Under the pieces are notes generated by a model that saw only the letters and a list, made by a program, of their open reading frames with translations, was not told where the DNA came from and made no database searches. A program made the position numbers and the translations under genes. DNA of 18,364 nucleotides from an uncultured Eggerthellaceae bacterium (GTDB taxonomy: Bacteria > Actinomycetota > Coriobacteriia > Coriobacteriales > Eggerthellaceae). Below are positions 1 through 6,970 of this stretch, in pieces. Within the stretch, counting starts at the first letter, position 1, and the number at the start of each line of letters is the position of its first letter. The stretch covers positions 6,862 to 25,225 of the forward strand of contig CAJTXX010000028.1 of NCBI GenBank assembly GCA_910584145.1. Reading direction: 5' to 3'.

Positions 1-60
1 CTCGGGCAGCGCACCCCTTTTCGTATCCTCTGCACGCACCGCGCTCGGCGCAGCACGGCG

Positions 61-744
61 TTACTCAGCGGCGCCGTACTGCTCGTAATAGGCGTCGATG
101 GCAGCGCTCGTCGCGTCGTCTATCACCACGCGGCCGCCCACATCCCGCCCGTGCAGATAGTCGCGCACCTCGGCCATCGACACGATGGATGCCACCGGGA
201 AGCCGTAACGCTGCTCTATCTCCTTCTGCGCGGTCACCTCGCCGCCCTTCCCCACCTCCATGCGGTTGAGCGACACGATGAGACCCTTCACGTCCACGTC
301 AGCCGCAGCCTTCAAGATGGGGTACGTCTCGTCAATGGACTTGCCGGAGGTGGTCACATCCTCCACCATGACCACGCGGTCGCCATCGCGCAGCTCGGCG
401 CCGAGCAGGTTGCCCGCATCGGCCCCGTGGTCTTTCGCCTCCTTGCGATTGCAGCAGTAGCGCACCTCTTTGCCGTAGAGCTCCTGGAGCGCGATGGCCG
501 TCACCACCGCGAGCGGGATGCCCTTGTACGCCGGGCCGAACACCACATCGAAGTCGAGCCCGAACGCATCGTTGATGGCCTGCGCATAATACAAGCCCAA
601 CCGATGCAGCTGTTCGCCCGTCACATACGCGCCGGCATTCATGAAGAAGGGCGACTTCCGCCCGCTCTTCAACGTGAAATCGCCGAACTTCAGCACATCG
701 CTTCCCACCATGAACTCGATGAACTCGCGTTTGTACGCCTCCAT
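61..744 (-). CDS. pyrE: orotate phosphoribosyltransferase
   Basis: Transfers orotate onto PRPP to make orotidine 5'-monophosphate, the fifth step of de novo pyrimidine synthesis; cytosolic. The 227-residue protein shows the PRPP-binding signature VVMVEDVTTSGKSIDE at about residues 124-139, the flexible catalytic loop RKEAKDHG at 100-107, and GPAYKGIPLA at 70-79 typical of the family. Length is in the usual range. The ATG at 744 is preceded by AGAGGAG at good spacing. It lies 27 bases downstream of the acetyltransferase gene on the same strand, so the two are probably cotranscribed. The stop is TAA at 61-63; the remaining 60 bases to the window edge hold no recognisable gene. Family assignment is firm. 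Confidence 0.96.
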   Translation of the reverse strand: MEAYKREFIEFMVGSDVLKFGDFTLKSGRKSPFFMNAGAYVTGEQLHRLGLYYAQAINDAFGLDFDVVFGPAYKGIPLAVVTAIALQELYGKEVRYCCNRKEAKDHGADAGNLLGAELRDGDRVVMVEDVTTSGKSIDETYPILKAAADVDVKGLIVSLNRMEVGKGGEVTAQKEIEQRYGFPVASIVSMAEVRDYLHGRDVGGRVVIDDATSAAIDAYYEQYGAAE

Positions 745-771
745 GCAGTTCTCCTCTCGCCTCTGCTGCCG

Positions 772-1209
772 CTAGAGCTGCCTGCTCATCCAGCGGTGCT
801 CCACGTGCTCGTCGTATTCCACCGGCCCGTATGCGGCATAGCCGCTGCACTCGTAGAATGGCATGGCGGTGCACTGCGCGTGCAGGTGCATCTCCGTTGC
901 GCCGGCGTCCTTCGCGCGCCGCTCGGCCTCGCCCAGTATCTGCGAGCCCTTGCCGCCGTGGCGCTGCTCGGGCAGCACCGCCAGCCGGCCGAACACCCAT
1001 TTGCCCGCCTCCGTGCTCGTGTTCGGCTCGAGCTCTGAGGGGAACACCCGGGCGCAGCCCACCAGCTCCCCGCCATCGTAAGCCGTCACATGGATGCAGC
1101 GCTCATCCTCGTCGACAGCGTCGAATTCATCTTTGAAGCCCTGCTCCTCCATGAACACGCGCTCGCGCACCAGCTTCGCATCCGGGAACCTATCCGCTCT
1201 GAATTCCAT
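772..1209 (-). CDS. GNAT family N-acetyltransferase (ElaA/YjcF-like)
   Basis: Predicted acetyl-CoA-dependent N-acetyltransferase of 145 residues; the acceptor substrate cannot be told from sequence. The N-terminal VRERVFMEEQGF (about 13-24) is typical of the ElaA/YjcF-type subgroup, followed by a DEDERCIH segment. The acetyl-CoA pyrophosphate-binding region is GRLAVLPEQRHGGKGSQIL (about 74-92), corresponding to the family's R/Q-x-x-G-x-G/A motif, and AMPFYECSGY fits the conserved C-terminal beta-bulge element. The frame is open upstream to 1329, but the ATG at 1209 has AGAGGA 5 bases upstream and marks where family similarity begins, so I chose it. It precedes pyrE by 27 bases and probably shares its transcript. 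Confidence 0.87.
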   Translation of the reverse strand: MEFRADRFPDAKLVRERVFMEEQGFKDEFDAVDEDERCIHVTAYDGGELVGCARVFPSELEPNTSTEAGKWVFGRLAVLPEQRHGGKGSQILGEAERRAKDAGATEMHLHAQCTAMPFYECSGYAAYGPVEYDEHVEHRWMSRQL

Positions 1210-1234
1210 AGCATTCCTCTCTTCGGCTCCCCGC

Positions 1235-1240
1235 ATGGTA
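1235..1240 (-). promoter_or_regulatory. possible extended -10 promoter for acetyltransferase-pyrE
   Basis: On the minus strand TGATACCAT gives an extended -10 (TGn then TACCAT, 4 of 6 matches to TATAAT) about 26 bases before the acetyltransferase ATG. No good -35 is seen. The tmRNA terminator lies just upstream, so a promoter is expected in this short gap. Weak evidence. Confidence 0.35.
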
Positions 1241-1309
1241 TCAGATGGACGAGCCGCCATGCGCGCTGCGATGACGGCCGCGCGCACCCCGACAGCCCAC
1301 GAAGACGGA

Positions 1310-1342
1310 TAAGAACAAGGTGGGCCCACTGAGGCCCGCCCA
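1310..1342 (-). terminator. rho-independent terminator of the tmRNA gene
   Basis: On the minus strand, 12 bases after the tmRNA 3' CCA, GGCGGGCC and GGCCCACC form an 8-base-pair stem with one mismatch around a short loop (1319-1340), followed by TTGTTCTTAT. The hairpin plus T-rich tract directly after an RNA gene fits an intrinsic terminator. Confidence 0.75.
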
Positions 1343-1351
1343 TCAGTTTCC

Positions 1352-1728
1352 TGGTGGAGCCGCGGAGAATCGAACTCCGGTCCATACCAGATCCTCGAAG
1401 AGGCTCTACAAGCTTAGTCTGCGTTCAGCATTCGGGCGGTATCGGATCGCAGACGAACGTGCACCGCCCTAGCCGGTTCGATCTTTCCCGCGCCCATACC
1501 GGCTACGTGGCGCGGGGCATTCCCCTCAGATGACGTCTTGCCTGAATCGGGGAATCTTCAGGTTCGACGGATGGCTGAACTAAGCAGCCATAGCGGCCGG
1601 CATGTAGTAGCCGGTCTTAGCAGTGTTGGTTTTGCCAATTAATTTTGACAGTACCCCTGTTTAACGTGGCGAGGAGACCACGGCCTGCTCCTCATCTCAG
1701 ACCTACCATGTCGAAACCAGTCGGCCCC
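1352..1728 (-). ncRNA. ssrA: transfer-messenger RNA (tmRNA)
   Basis: tmRNA rescues stalled ribosomes: its alanyl-tRNA-like ends enter the A site and its short reading frame adds a degradation tag. The 5' end (minus strand) begins GGGGCCGACTGGTTTCGAC, the hallmark tmRNA start, and the 3' end carries a T arm (GGACCGGAGTTCGATTCTCC) and CGGCTCCACCA with encoded CCA. The two ends pair as a 7-base acceptor stem, GGGCCG/CGGCTCC type, with a G3-U pair that is the alanine identity element. Length is 377 nt, normal for a one-piece tmRNA. The tag frame ends at TAG (1580-1582) and reads GKTNTAKTGYYMPAAMAA if it resumes at GGC (1634-1636); the resume codon is inferred. A promoter and a terminator flank the gene. 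Confidence 0.97.
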
Positions 1729-1743
1729 TGATGTGTGTATCGC

Positions 1744-1771
1744 ATTCTACGCCGCGCTGTCAGCAAGTCAA
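1744..1771 (-). promoter_or_regulatory. sigma70-like promoter of ssrA
   Basis: Minus strand: -35 TTGACT (1766-1771), 16-base spacer, -10 TAGAAT (1744-1749). The -10 lies 15 bases before the mature tmRNA 5' end, leaving a short leader for RNase P removal. Five of six bases match the consensus in each hexamer. Confidence 0.8.
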
Positions 1772-1807
1772 GCCGCCACGCAGGCCCTGTTCCCGAAACA
1801 CCACATC

Positions 1808-2641
1808 TCAGGCGCGCCGCAGAGCGGGCTCGCCATCGCGCAGCTCGGTTATGTTCTTCCAGAAGCGCATCGGCATGAACTGGCGACGCAGCTCGGGGTT
1901 GTAGCGCGCGTCGATGGCGACCGCCCGGTAGAAGGTGCGCCAGGCGTCCTGCATGGCCACCTCGGCAGCAGAGCGCTGCGGCAAGCTGCCGAGCAAGTCG
2001 GCCCCTCCGGTGCGCACGAGATAGCGGCGCTCGCCATCCCACACGCCCGCCATATCGTGCACCTCGTCGAAGATGATGAAGGGCTGTATGCTGAACCGCT
2101 CCACGAAATGCCCGAGCACGAGGGGCACCACCGCATCGCGCGGGTTCACCTTGGCGAACCACACCTGCACCCCATCGCCCGCCAGATGCTCGAAGCGCGC
2201 GAACTGGCGCATCTTCTCGCATTCGTTGCATACGCTGCGGTCGAGCTCGAACAGGCGCGATACCGCCGGGTGCGCGATGTTCGATATGGCACGGCCCTTG
2301 CCCCGGTGCACGTCCATCGCGTAGCGGATGAACCGATAGACCGCGCTGCCTGCATCGGCATCGGAAGAGGCGGCTGCGCGCACTATCCGGAAGAACGTGC
2401 GCTCGCCGCAGCGCTCGACCACGCCCCGCCGGACGCGCTCAGCGCGGCCCGCATCGGCCACGACAGAGTGGATGCGCTGCGCGAGCCGCGGTTGCAAGAT
2501 GCCCTCAGGGGCGACATCGCTCGGGTGCTCGCGCAGCGCATACGCTTCGAACACCGCGCTCAGCAGCCCCTCCAAGGTGCCATCGTAGACATACGCCACC
2601 TCGTCGATGATATCGGCGGCATGCACGCGAGCGGCGGTCAT
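1808..2641 (-). CDS. TIGR03915/DUF4130-family putative DNA metabolism protein
   Basis: A 277-residue protein of unknown biochemical function in the family annotated as a probable DNA metabolism protein (TIGR03915, DUF4130), which usually sits next to the radical SAM protein found here. Recognisable are the N-terminal YVYDGTLEGLLSAVFEAY (about 17-34), the central RFIRYAMDVHRGKGRA and NECEKMRQFARFEHL, WFAKVNPRDAVVPLVLGHF, and the C-terminal RRQFMPMRFWKNITEL. Many homologues in other bacteria are fused to a uracil-DNA-glycosylase-like domain; here the protein stops at the DUF4130 part, so it is the short form. The start ATG at 2641 overlaps the TGA of the radical SAM gene (ATGA, 2638-2641), implying translational coupling. 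The frame continues open far upstream but only as a shadow of the radical SAM gene. Confidence 0.85.
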   Translation of the reverse strand: MTAARVHAADIIDEVAYVYDGTLEGLLSAVFEAYALREHPSDVAPEGILQPRLAQRIHSVVADAGRAERVRRGVVERCGERTFFRIVRAAASSDADAGSAVYRFIRYAMDVHRGKGRAISNIAHPAVSRLFELDRSVCNECEKMRQFARFEHLAGDGVQVWFAKVNPRDAVVPLVLGHFVERFSIQPFIIFDEVHDMAGVWDGERRYLVRTGGADLLGSLPQRSAAEVAMQDAWRTFYRAVAIDARYNPELRRQFMPMRFWKNITELRDGEPALRRA

Positions 2642-4017
2642 GCCGTGCACCCCGCGAGCGCCGGTGCTGCGGCGCTGCCGGGCAGCGCCGCACCCTGCCC
2701 CACCGATTCGAACAGGCTCATCTGCCCGGGCATGGCGCGGTCGGCCCGACGCCCATGCCGGCCGCCTTCGATCGGCTTCTGCAATCGCACCAACAGGGCA
2801 TCGCGGCTGTACTCTGCACCGCTGCCGCAGTATGCGCCGTTGCAGGTTATGAAGTACCGTGCGCGGTTGAACGCGATGCCGAGCTTGCGCAGCTCGCTCT
2901 CGCGCAGCGTGCTCTGCCGGCGTGCGCGCACGATCAGCTTCGCGCCGCGCACCCCGATGCCGGGCACGCGCAGCAGCATGTCGTACGAGCAGGTGTTCAC
3001 CTCCACCGGGAAGTCGTCCAGATGGTTCAGCGCCCAGTTCGCCTTCGGGTCGATGCCCCGCTCGAGGAACGGATGCGCCTCGTCTATGATCTCGTCCACC
3101 TCGAAGCCGTAGAAGCGCAGCAGCCAATCGGCCTGATAGAGCCTGTGCTCCCGGTCGAGCTGGATGGCATCGGACGAAGGCAGGCGCTCGTCGCGCACCA
3201 CGGGGAGATATGCGCTGAAGAACACCCGTTTCAGGTGCATGCTCTTATAGAGCGAGGCAGCCAGGTTCAATATGTGATGGTCGCTCTCGGGGCTGGCGCC
3301 CACGATCATCTGCGTCGACTGCCCCGCCGGCGCGAACGCTCGATCAGCGCGCTTCGGCCGCGGCCCCGACAGATACACGGTCTGCCGCTTGCGAACGAGC
3401 GCCCGCGTCTCCCCATCCTCGGCGATGGAATCCGCGATCTGCCTCATGGGAGCGAGGATATCCCGCTTGCTCTTCTGCGGGCAGAGCAGCTTCAGACTCT
3501 GCTCCGAGGGCAGCTCCATGTTCACCGACACGCGGTCGGCCAGAAGGCCGAGCTCCCCTAACAGCTCCGGAGAGGCGCCCGGCACCGCCTTCGCATGTAT
3601 GTAGCCGCGAAAGCCGTATTCCCCGCGCAGGATGCGCAGGCAGCGCAGCATCAGCTCCGTGGTGTCGTCGGGGCTCTTGATGACCCCGCTGCTCACGAAC
3701 AGCCCTTCGATGCAGTTGCGGCGATAGAACCCTATGGTCAGATCGGCGAGCTCGCGCGGCGTGAAGCACACGCGCTCCACCTCGGCGTTGCTGGCGCGGT
3801 TCACGCAGTATGCGCAATCGTAGATGCACATGTTCGTCATGAGCACCTTCAACAGCGTGACGCAGCGGCCATCGGGGGTGAAGCTGTGGCAGCAGCCAGC
3901 GTTGCTGGTGGCGCCCAGCTGGCCGCGCTTGCCCGCCCGGTCCACCCCGGAAGAGGTGCAGGCGACATCGTACTTGGCCGCATCGGCCAGCACTTCGAGT
4001 TTCTGCGCGACATCCAT
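2638..4017 (-). CDS. putative DNA modification/repair radical SAM protein (TIGR03916-like)
   Basis: A 459-residue radical SAM enzyme of unknown reaction. The iron-sulfur motif CIYDCAYC (C64, C68, C71) matches CxxxCxxC. Upstream lies a conserved-looking GCCHSFTPDGRC segment with three more cysteines (42, 43, 52). A helix-hairpin-helix, LLRVPGIGVRGAKLIVRARR (about 348-367), suggests DNA contact, as known for the family linked to uracil-DNA-glycosylase-like partners (TIGR03916). Near the C terminus QMSLF (432-436) resembles a beta-clamp binding peptide, followed by a low-complexity Ala/Gly tail. The gene heads a two-gene operon with a DUF4130 partner (4-base overlap) and is preceded by a promoter with two LexA-type boxes. 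The ATG at 4017 begins the family N terminus; the preceding GGTGGTCGG is a poor ribosome-binding site. Family identity is strong; role in DNA repair is inference. Confidence 0.9.
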   Translation of the reverse strand: MDVAQKLEVLADAAKYDVACTSSGVDRAGKRGQLGATSNAGCCHSFTPDGRCVTLLKVLMTNMCIYDCAYCVNRASNAEVERVCFTPRELADLTIGFYRRNCIEGLFVSSGVIKSPDDTTELMLRCLRILRGEYGFRGYIHAKAVPGASPELLGELGLLADRVSVNMELPSEQSLKLLCPQKSKRDILAPMRQIADSIAEDGETRALVRKRQTVYLSGPRPKRADRAFAPAGQSTQMIVGASPESDHHILNLAASLYKSMHLKRVFFSAYLPVVRDERLPSSDAIQLDREHRLYQADWLLRFYGFEVDEIIDEAHPFLERGIDPKANWALNHLDDFPVEVNTCSYDMLLRVPGIGVRGAKLIVRARRQSTLRESELRKLGIAFNRARYFITCNGAYCGSGAEYSRDALLVRLQKPIEGGRHGRRADRAMPGQMSLFESVGQGAALPGSAAAPALAGCTA

Positions 4018-4027
4018 CCGACCACCA

Positions 4028-4041
4028 CAAACATACGTTCT
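4028..4041 (-). promoter_or_regulatory. LexA (SOS) box 2, downstream copy
   Basis: Minus-strand AGAACGTATGTTTG matches the Bacillus-type LexA consensus CGAACRNRYGTTYG at 13 of 14 positions. It lies in the 5' leader of the radical SAM gene, 10 bases before its ATG, and its centre is 16 bases from that of box 1, so the two sites are tandem. Operator function is inferred. Confidence 0.72.
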
Positions 4042-4043
4042 AG

Positions 4044-4057
4044 CGAATATATGTTCG
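4044..4057 (-). promoter_or_regulatory. LexA (SOS) box 1, at the predicted transcription start
   Basis: CGAACATATATTCG on the minus strand matches CGAACRNRYGTTYG at 13 of 14 positions (one A for G in the right arm). It begins one base after the -10 element, covering the expected transcription start, where a bound repressor would block initiation. Known SOS operators in Gram-positive bacteria have this form. Confidence 0.78.
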
Positions 4058-4058
4058 T

Positions 4059-4087
4059 ATGATAGATGCCGCGCGTGCCGCCGTCAA
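4059..4087 (-). promoter_or_regulatory. sigma70-like promoter of the radical SAM/DUF4130 cassette
   Basis: Minus strand: -35 TTGACG (4082-4087), spacer of exactly 17 bases, -10 TATCAT (4059-4064), each 5 of 6 to consensus. The predicted start near 4052 falls inside LexA box 1, giving a leader of about 35 bases before the ATG at 4017. Confidence 0.8.
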
Positions 4088-4110
4088 GCGCCGCAGCGGC
4101 GCCAGGCAGC

Positions 4111-5114
4111 CTACAAGATGCCCAGCAGCTGCCAGTACGGAACGCTCGCCATGAGGCCCGCAAGGCAGATGAGCAGATAGAGGGCGCAATAGCGCGCCAT
4201 AGGAGCCTGCTCGACCATCTCGCCTTCCGTCGCGTAGTATGCCGTCAGATAGATCGGGTTCTGATACAGCACGAACCACGGGTTCACCATCGCGTACACG
4301 CTGACGCCGATGAGGAGGTATATCTGCGACGACAGCGCGCGGAACAGCGGTTCGCACGACCCGATGATCCACGCGTCGATGCCGAGGTGCGCGAACACGG
4401 CAGCCAAGCCCAGCACGCACCCGATGAATATCGGCGAATCCCACGCGATCTGCTGCCGGAGCTCCTTGGTGGGCACGATGCCGCACACCAGCATGCCCAC
4501 GAGCGCCGCCAGCGCAACGATGTGCGACCCCACGCCATGCAGCGGCTCGGCCGCCCATAGCACGATGCAGCGCACCATGATGGCGAGCATCTCGCGTTCA
4601 TGGAGCGATATGCGCTCGGAAGGCTCCGCCTGCGCCCCAGCTGTCCGGACGCCTTGCGCGCCGCCGCGGGAGCGCGGCTGCCACGCTGCGCATACAGCAC
4701 CACGATGGCGATGTAGTTCAAGATGCTCACCAGCGCGAACCACGGGAGCATCGCCACGAGCCAATGCAGCATATCGAAGCGCACCGCAACCTCTGGCGGC
4801 AACGTGGCCATGAGCCCGTATCCGATGATCGCAGCGCTCACCACCGCAGGGCCGACGGTGCGGATGCCCGTGAACATGGCTAGGAACAGGCCGCTCGCCT
4901 GCTTCCCCCGCCGCTCGTATCCCATCGAATCGGATATGCCGAGCGCCAGCGGCGCCAGCATGCTCGCCTTCGCCGAGAGCGAGGGGATGAACGGCTCCAC
5001 CAGCGCGCCCGCCGCGATCAGACCCGCCGCCTGCATCTCGAACGTCGCTGGGAACAAGCGCAGGATAGCCCGCGCCATGCGAGCGAGCAGAGCAACGAGC
5101 AGCCGACCCGGAGA
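4111..5114 (-). pseudogene. SLC13/DASS-type permease, frameshifted and N-terminally truncated
   Basis: Two minus-strand frames together encode the last two thirds of a divalent-anion/sodium symporter-like permease. The first part (to about 4640) carries FIPSLSAKASMLAPLALGIS, the re-entrant-loop region, and hydrophobic segments through WLVAMLPWFALVSILNYIAI. The second part (down to the TAG at 4111) continues from the loop SERISLHEREM through IAWDSPIFIGCVLGLAAVF to the terminal SVPYWQLLGIL. The frames join if one G is added to the GGGG run (C4 at 4635-4638 on the plus strand), giving QLGAQAEPSERIS. About 150-200 N-terminal residues expected in the family are absent; upstream sequence runs into the promoter of the divergent C39-like gene. 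The 5' boundary is approximate. A single-base sequencing error could explain the frameshift but not the missing N terminus. Confidence 0.78.
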
Positions 5115-5159
5115 AGGGCGCAGCAACGCCGCATCGGCGGATGCCGCGCACCCCACGGT

Positions 5160-5168
5160 TGCTATAAT
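5160..5168 (+). promoter_or_regulatory. extended -10 promoter of the C39-like gene
   Basis: TGCTATAAT provides a perfect -10 with the TGn extension, 20 bases before the ATG at 5188. The -35 region 17 bases upstream (GATGCC) is poor, as is common with extended -10 promoters. Confidence 0.65.
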
Positions 5169-5187
5169 CAGCTTCCAAGGACAAGGC

Positions 5188-5943
5188 ATGGCTCAGAGAA
5201 GAGGCAGCAGACCGATGGAGATGAAGCTCAACGCGCGGATGCTCTGCATCGCAGCGGCGCTCTGCATGGGAGCGGCGATGCTCCTTCCGCTCGAAGGCGC
5301 ATACGCCGCCGCGCCCGGGAATGCGCGCGCCCTCGATGAGCACCCCTTCGCGCTCGGCAGCGCGCAGCCGGAGCATCCCGATAGCGCCTGCACGATGCCC
5401 GCACCTGTTGATGGGAAAGTGCTCGGCATCCCGGTGGTCTACCAAGGGAGCACGATGGTCTGCGAAGGAGCATCGCTGCTGCAAGCGCTGCGTGGCAAAG
5501 GGCTCACCGACCAAAGCCTCATCAGCTTCATCAGCTCGATGCCCCGCACCGCAGACGGCAACCCGTACAACGGCTATGCAGGCGAATGGCGCCACAACGT
5601 CAACGGAACGTATCAGGGCATGATGTCAGCGCCCGTGACATCATGGGCACGCGCATTCGGCAGCGACGCGGCCGATATCACCGGGTCGGGCGCCGCAGGC
5701 GTCAGGGACGAGATACGCAACGGCAACCCCGTCGTCGCTTGGGTGACCTACGGATACGCCTCCCCCGAATTCAGGCAGATGTGGTGGGGCCGCGCTGTCT
5801 GGAATGGCCACGTGATAGCCGTCGACGGCATCCGGGAAGGCGCTTATCACGTCGTGGACCCCGTATTCGGCAGCTCATGGATCGACGCGAGGACCTTTGA
5901 AGCAGCTTTCAACGTGACCGGGATGGCCGTCGCAGTGCGTTAA
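5188..5943 (+). CDS. secreted C39-like (papain-fold) peptidase family protein
   Basis: A 251-residue exported protein. The N terminus has basic residues (RR, K, R) then a hydrophobic stretch (about 18-35) ending in AYA-AAP, a likely signal peptidase I site after residue 40. The mature part resembles the Peptidase_C39_2 group: IPVVYQGSTMVCEGASLLQAL supplies the oxyanion Gln86 and putative nucleophile Cys92, NGHVIAVDGI the His208, and HVVDP the Asp224. Substrate is unknown; such proteins may cleave peptides or cell-wall bridges outside the cell. The ATG at 5188 has AAGGA 6 bases upstream; ATG at 5215 is an alternative. It is the only supported plus-strand gene here, and its TAA shares bases with the stop of the convergent gene (5940-5943). 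Confidence 0.82.
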   Translation: MAQRRGSRPMEMKLNARMLCIAAALCMGAAMLLPLEGAYAAAPGNARALDEHPFALGSAQPEHPDSACTMPAPVDGKVLGIPVVYQGSTMVCEGASLLQALRGKGLTDQSLISFISSMPRTADGNPYNGYAGEWRHNVNGTYQGMMSAPVTSWARAFGSDAADITGSGAAGVRDEIRNGNPVVAWVTYGYASPEFRQMWWGRAVWNGHVIAVDGIREGAYHVVDPVFGSSWIDARTFEAAFNVTGMAVAVR

Positions 5944-6770
5944 GCGTCCGCCTCCGCTCGAGGGTCGAGCAGATAATCGACCATCGGCGCCACCGCCTCC
6001 AAATCGAGCTCGCCAGCGCTCGTATAGAACCTATAACCCACATCCTGTCGAAGATAGCGCGTATCGGCCTGCGCAGCTCGCGTCCACGCTCCCAGCGCCT
6101 CAGCGTATTCATCGTCGGTCTTATAGGCGCGGAACCCGAACCCTGGTGCTTCAGTGACATTCACCCAGATACCGTCGGGCTCTATCGAATAGCTCGCATC
6201 AGCATACCCCGGCCCAGCGTAGCTCCCCGAGAGGAACCCCGCGCAACGCTCCTGCAAGATGCGCTCCCGCTCGCCCTCAGCGAACGCATCGGCCGCAGCT
6301 GCTATCTCGTCCATGCGAGCCTGCATGCCCTCATCGAAAGCACCCCCGCTCTGCCGCGACTGCGCGTCCGGCAAGCCCACCTGCATGGAGAAGAGCAGCC
6401 CATCTGCAAGGTAGTCGCACACGAGGACAGGACAGCCCATCTGGGATGCGAGCATGTCGGCAGCCAATTGGTCTTCGGCGGCATAGCTCGGGCTGCCGCC
6501 TAGCTCCGAAGCCCTCCCGCTCTCTTGCCTGCGCGCTATCTCGATGAAACCATCCTGCTCGCTGACGGTTATGGAATCGCGGGGGAAACGCTGGGGGAAG
6601 AGCTCTTCATGCAGACCGGCATATCCTTCGATAACCGCCTGCCGCTCCCGGGCTTCGGCATCCGATCCCATCGCGAAGAGAGCCGCGCACGAGATGAGCG
6701 CCGCGACGGCCATCACCGCCGCTACGATAGCCCATATCCACCAGGTCTTATACCACGCTTCGCCCATCAT
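5940..6770 (-). CDS. membrane-anchored protein of unknown function
   Basis: I do not recognise the family. The 276-residue product starts MMGEAWYKTWW and has one hydrophobic segment (about 10-34), then a polar, acidic domain rich in Glu/Asp/Ala with several aromatic patches (for example WVNVTEAPGFGFRAY and VGYRFYTSAGEL). The segment contains LISC (25-28), which fits a lipobox, but hydrophobic residues continue past the Cys, so a simple N-terminal membrane anchor is equally possible. The soluble domain would be outside the cell in either case. GGAGG lies just upstream; the second ATG at 6767 has better spacing than the first at 6770. The stop codon overlaps that of the convergent C39-like gene, which suggests a functional link or merely tight packing. 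Confidence 0.72.
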   Translation of the reverse strand: MMGEAWYKTWWIWAIVAAVMAVAALISCAALFAMGSDAEARERQAVIEGYAGLHEELFPQRFPRDSITVSEQDGFIEIARRQESGRASELGGSPSYAAEDQLAADMLASQMGCPVLVCDYLADGLLFSMQVGLPDAQSRQSGGAFDEGMQARMDEIAAAADAFAEGERERILQERCAGFLSGSYAGPGYADASYSIEPDGIWVNVTEAPGFGFRAYKTDDEYAEALGAWTRAAQADTRYLRQDVGYRFYTSAGELDLEAVAPMVDYLLDPRAEADA

Positions 6771-6970
6771 CGCCTCCGCTCGCGCATGCTCCTCGCCTCT
6801 CAGTGTATCACGGCACCTCTCCCGAACCCGCTCTGCGGCGACGAGGGAGCACGATGGACGCTGGGCGTAGAGCGCGGCGACCGAGCACAAGCGCGCGACG
6901 ATCCGTGACAACTCGCCGCGGAACACCCGTGATCTATAGCCGAGAACGAACCTATGCGCCATATCATGAC

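Noticed and set aside
1733..3112. 459-residue plus-strand frame opposite the radical SAM/DUF4130 genes
   Set aside because: Shadow of the minus-strand genes; it also starts inside the tmRNA promoter and has no recognisable domain.
4059..4103. Hairpin GCGCCG-CAG-CGGCGC (4089-4103) as terminator of the permease pseudogene
   Set aside because: No T tract follows on the minus strand; the sequence after it is the -35 of the SOS-type promoter.
4723..5187. Upstream in-frame extension of the C39-like gene
   Set aside because: The extension is antisense to the permease pseudogene, and the extended -10, ribosome-binding site and signal peptide all place the start at 5188.
5956..5970. GCTCGA-GGG-TCGAGC hairpin near the convergent stops as a bidirectional terminator
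   Set aside because: Only six base pairs, inside the coding sequence of the minus-strand gene, with no T tract on either side.
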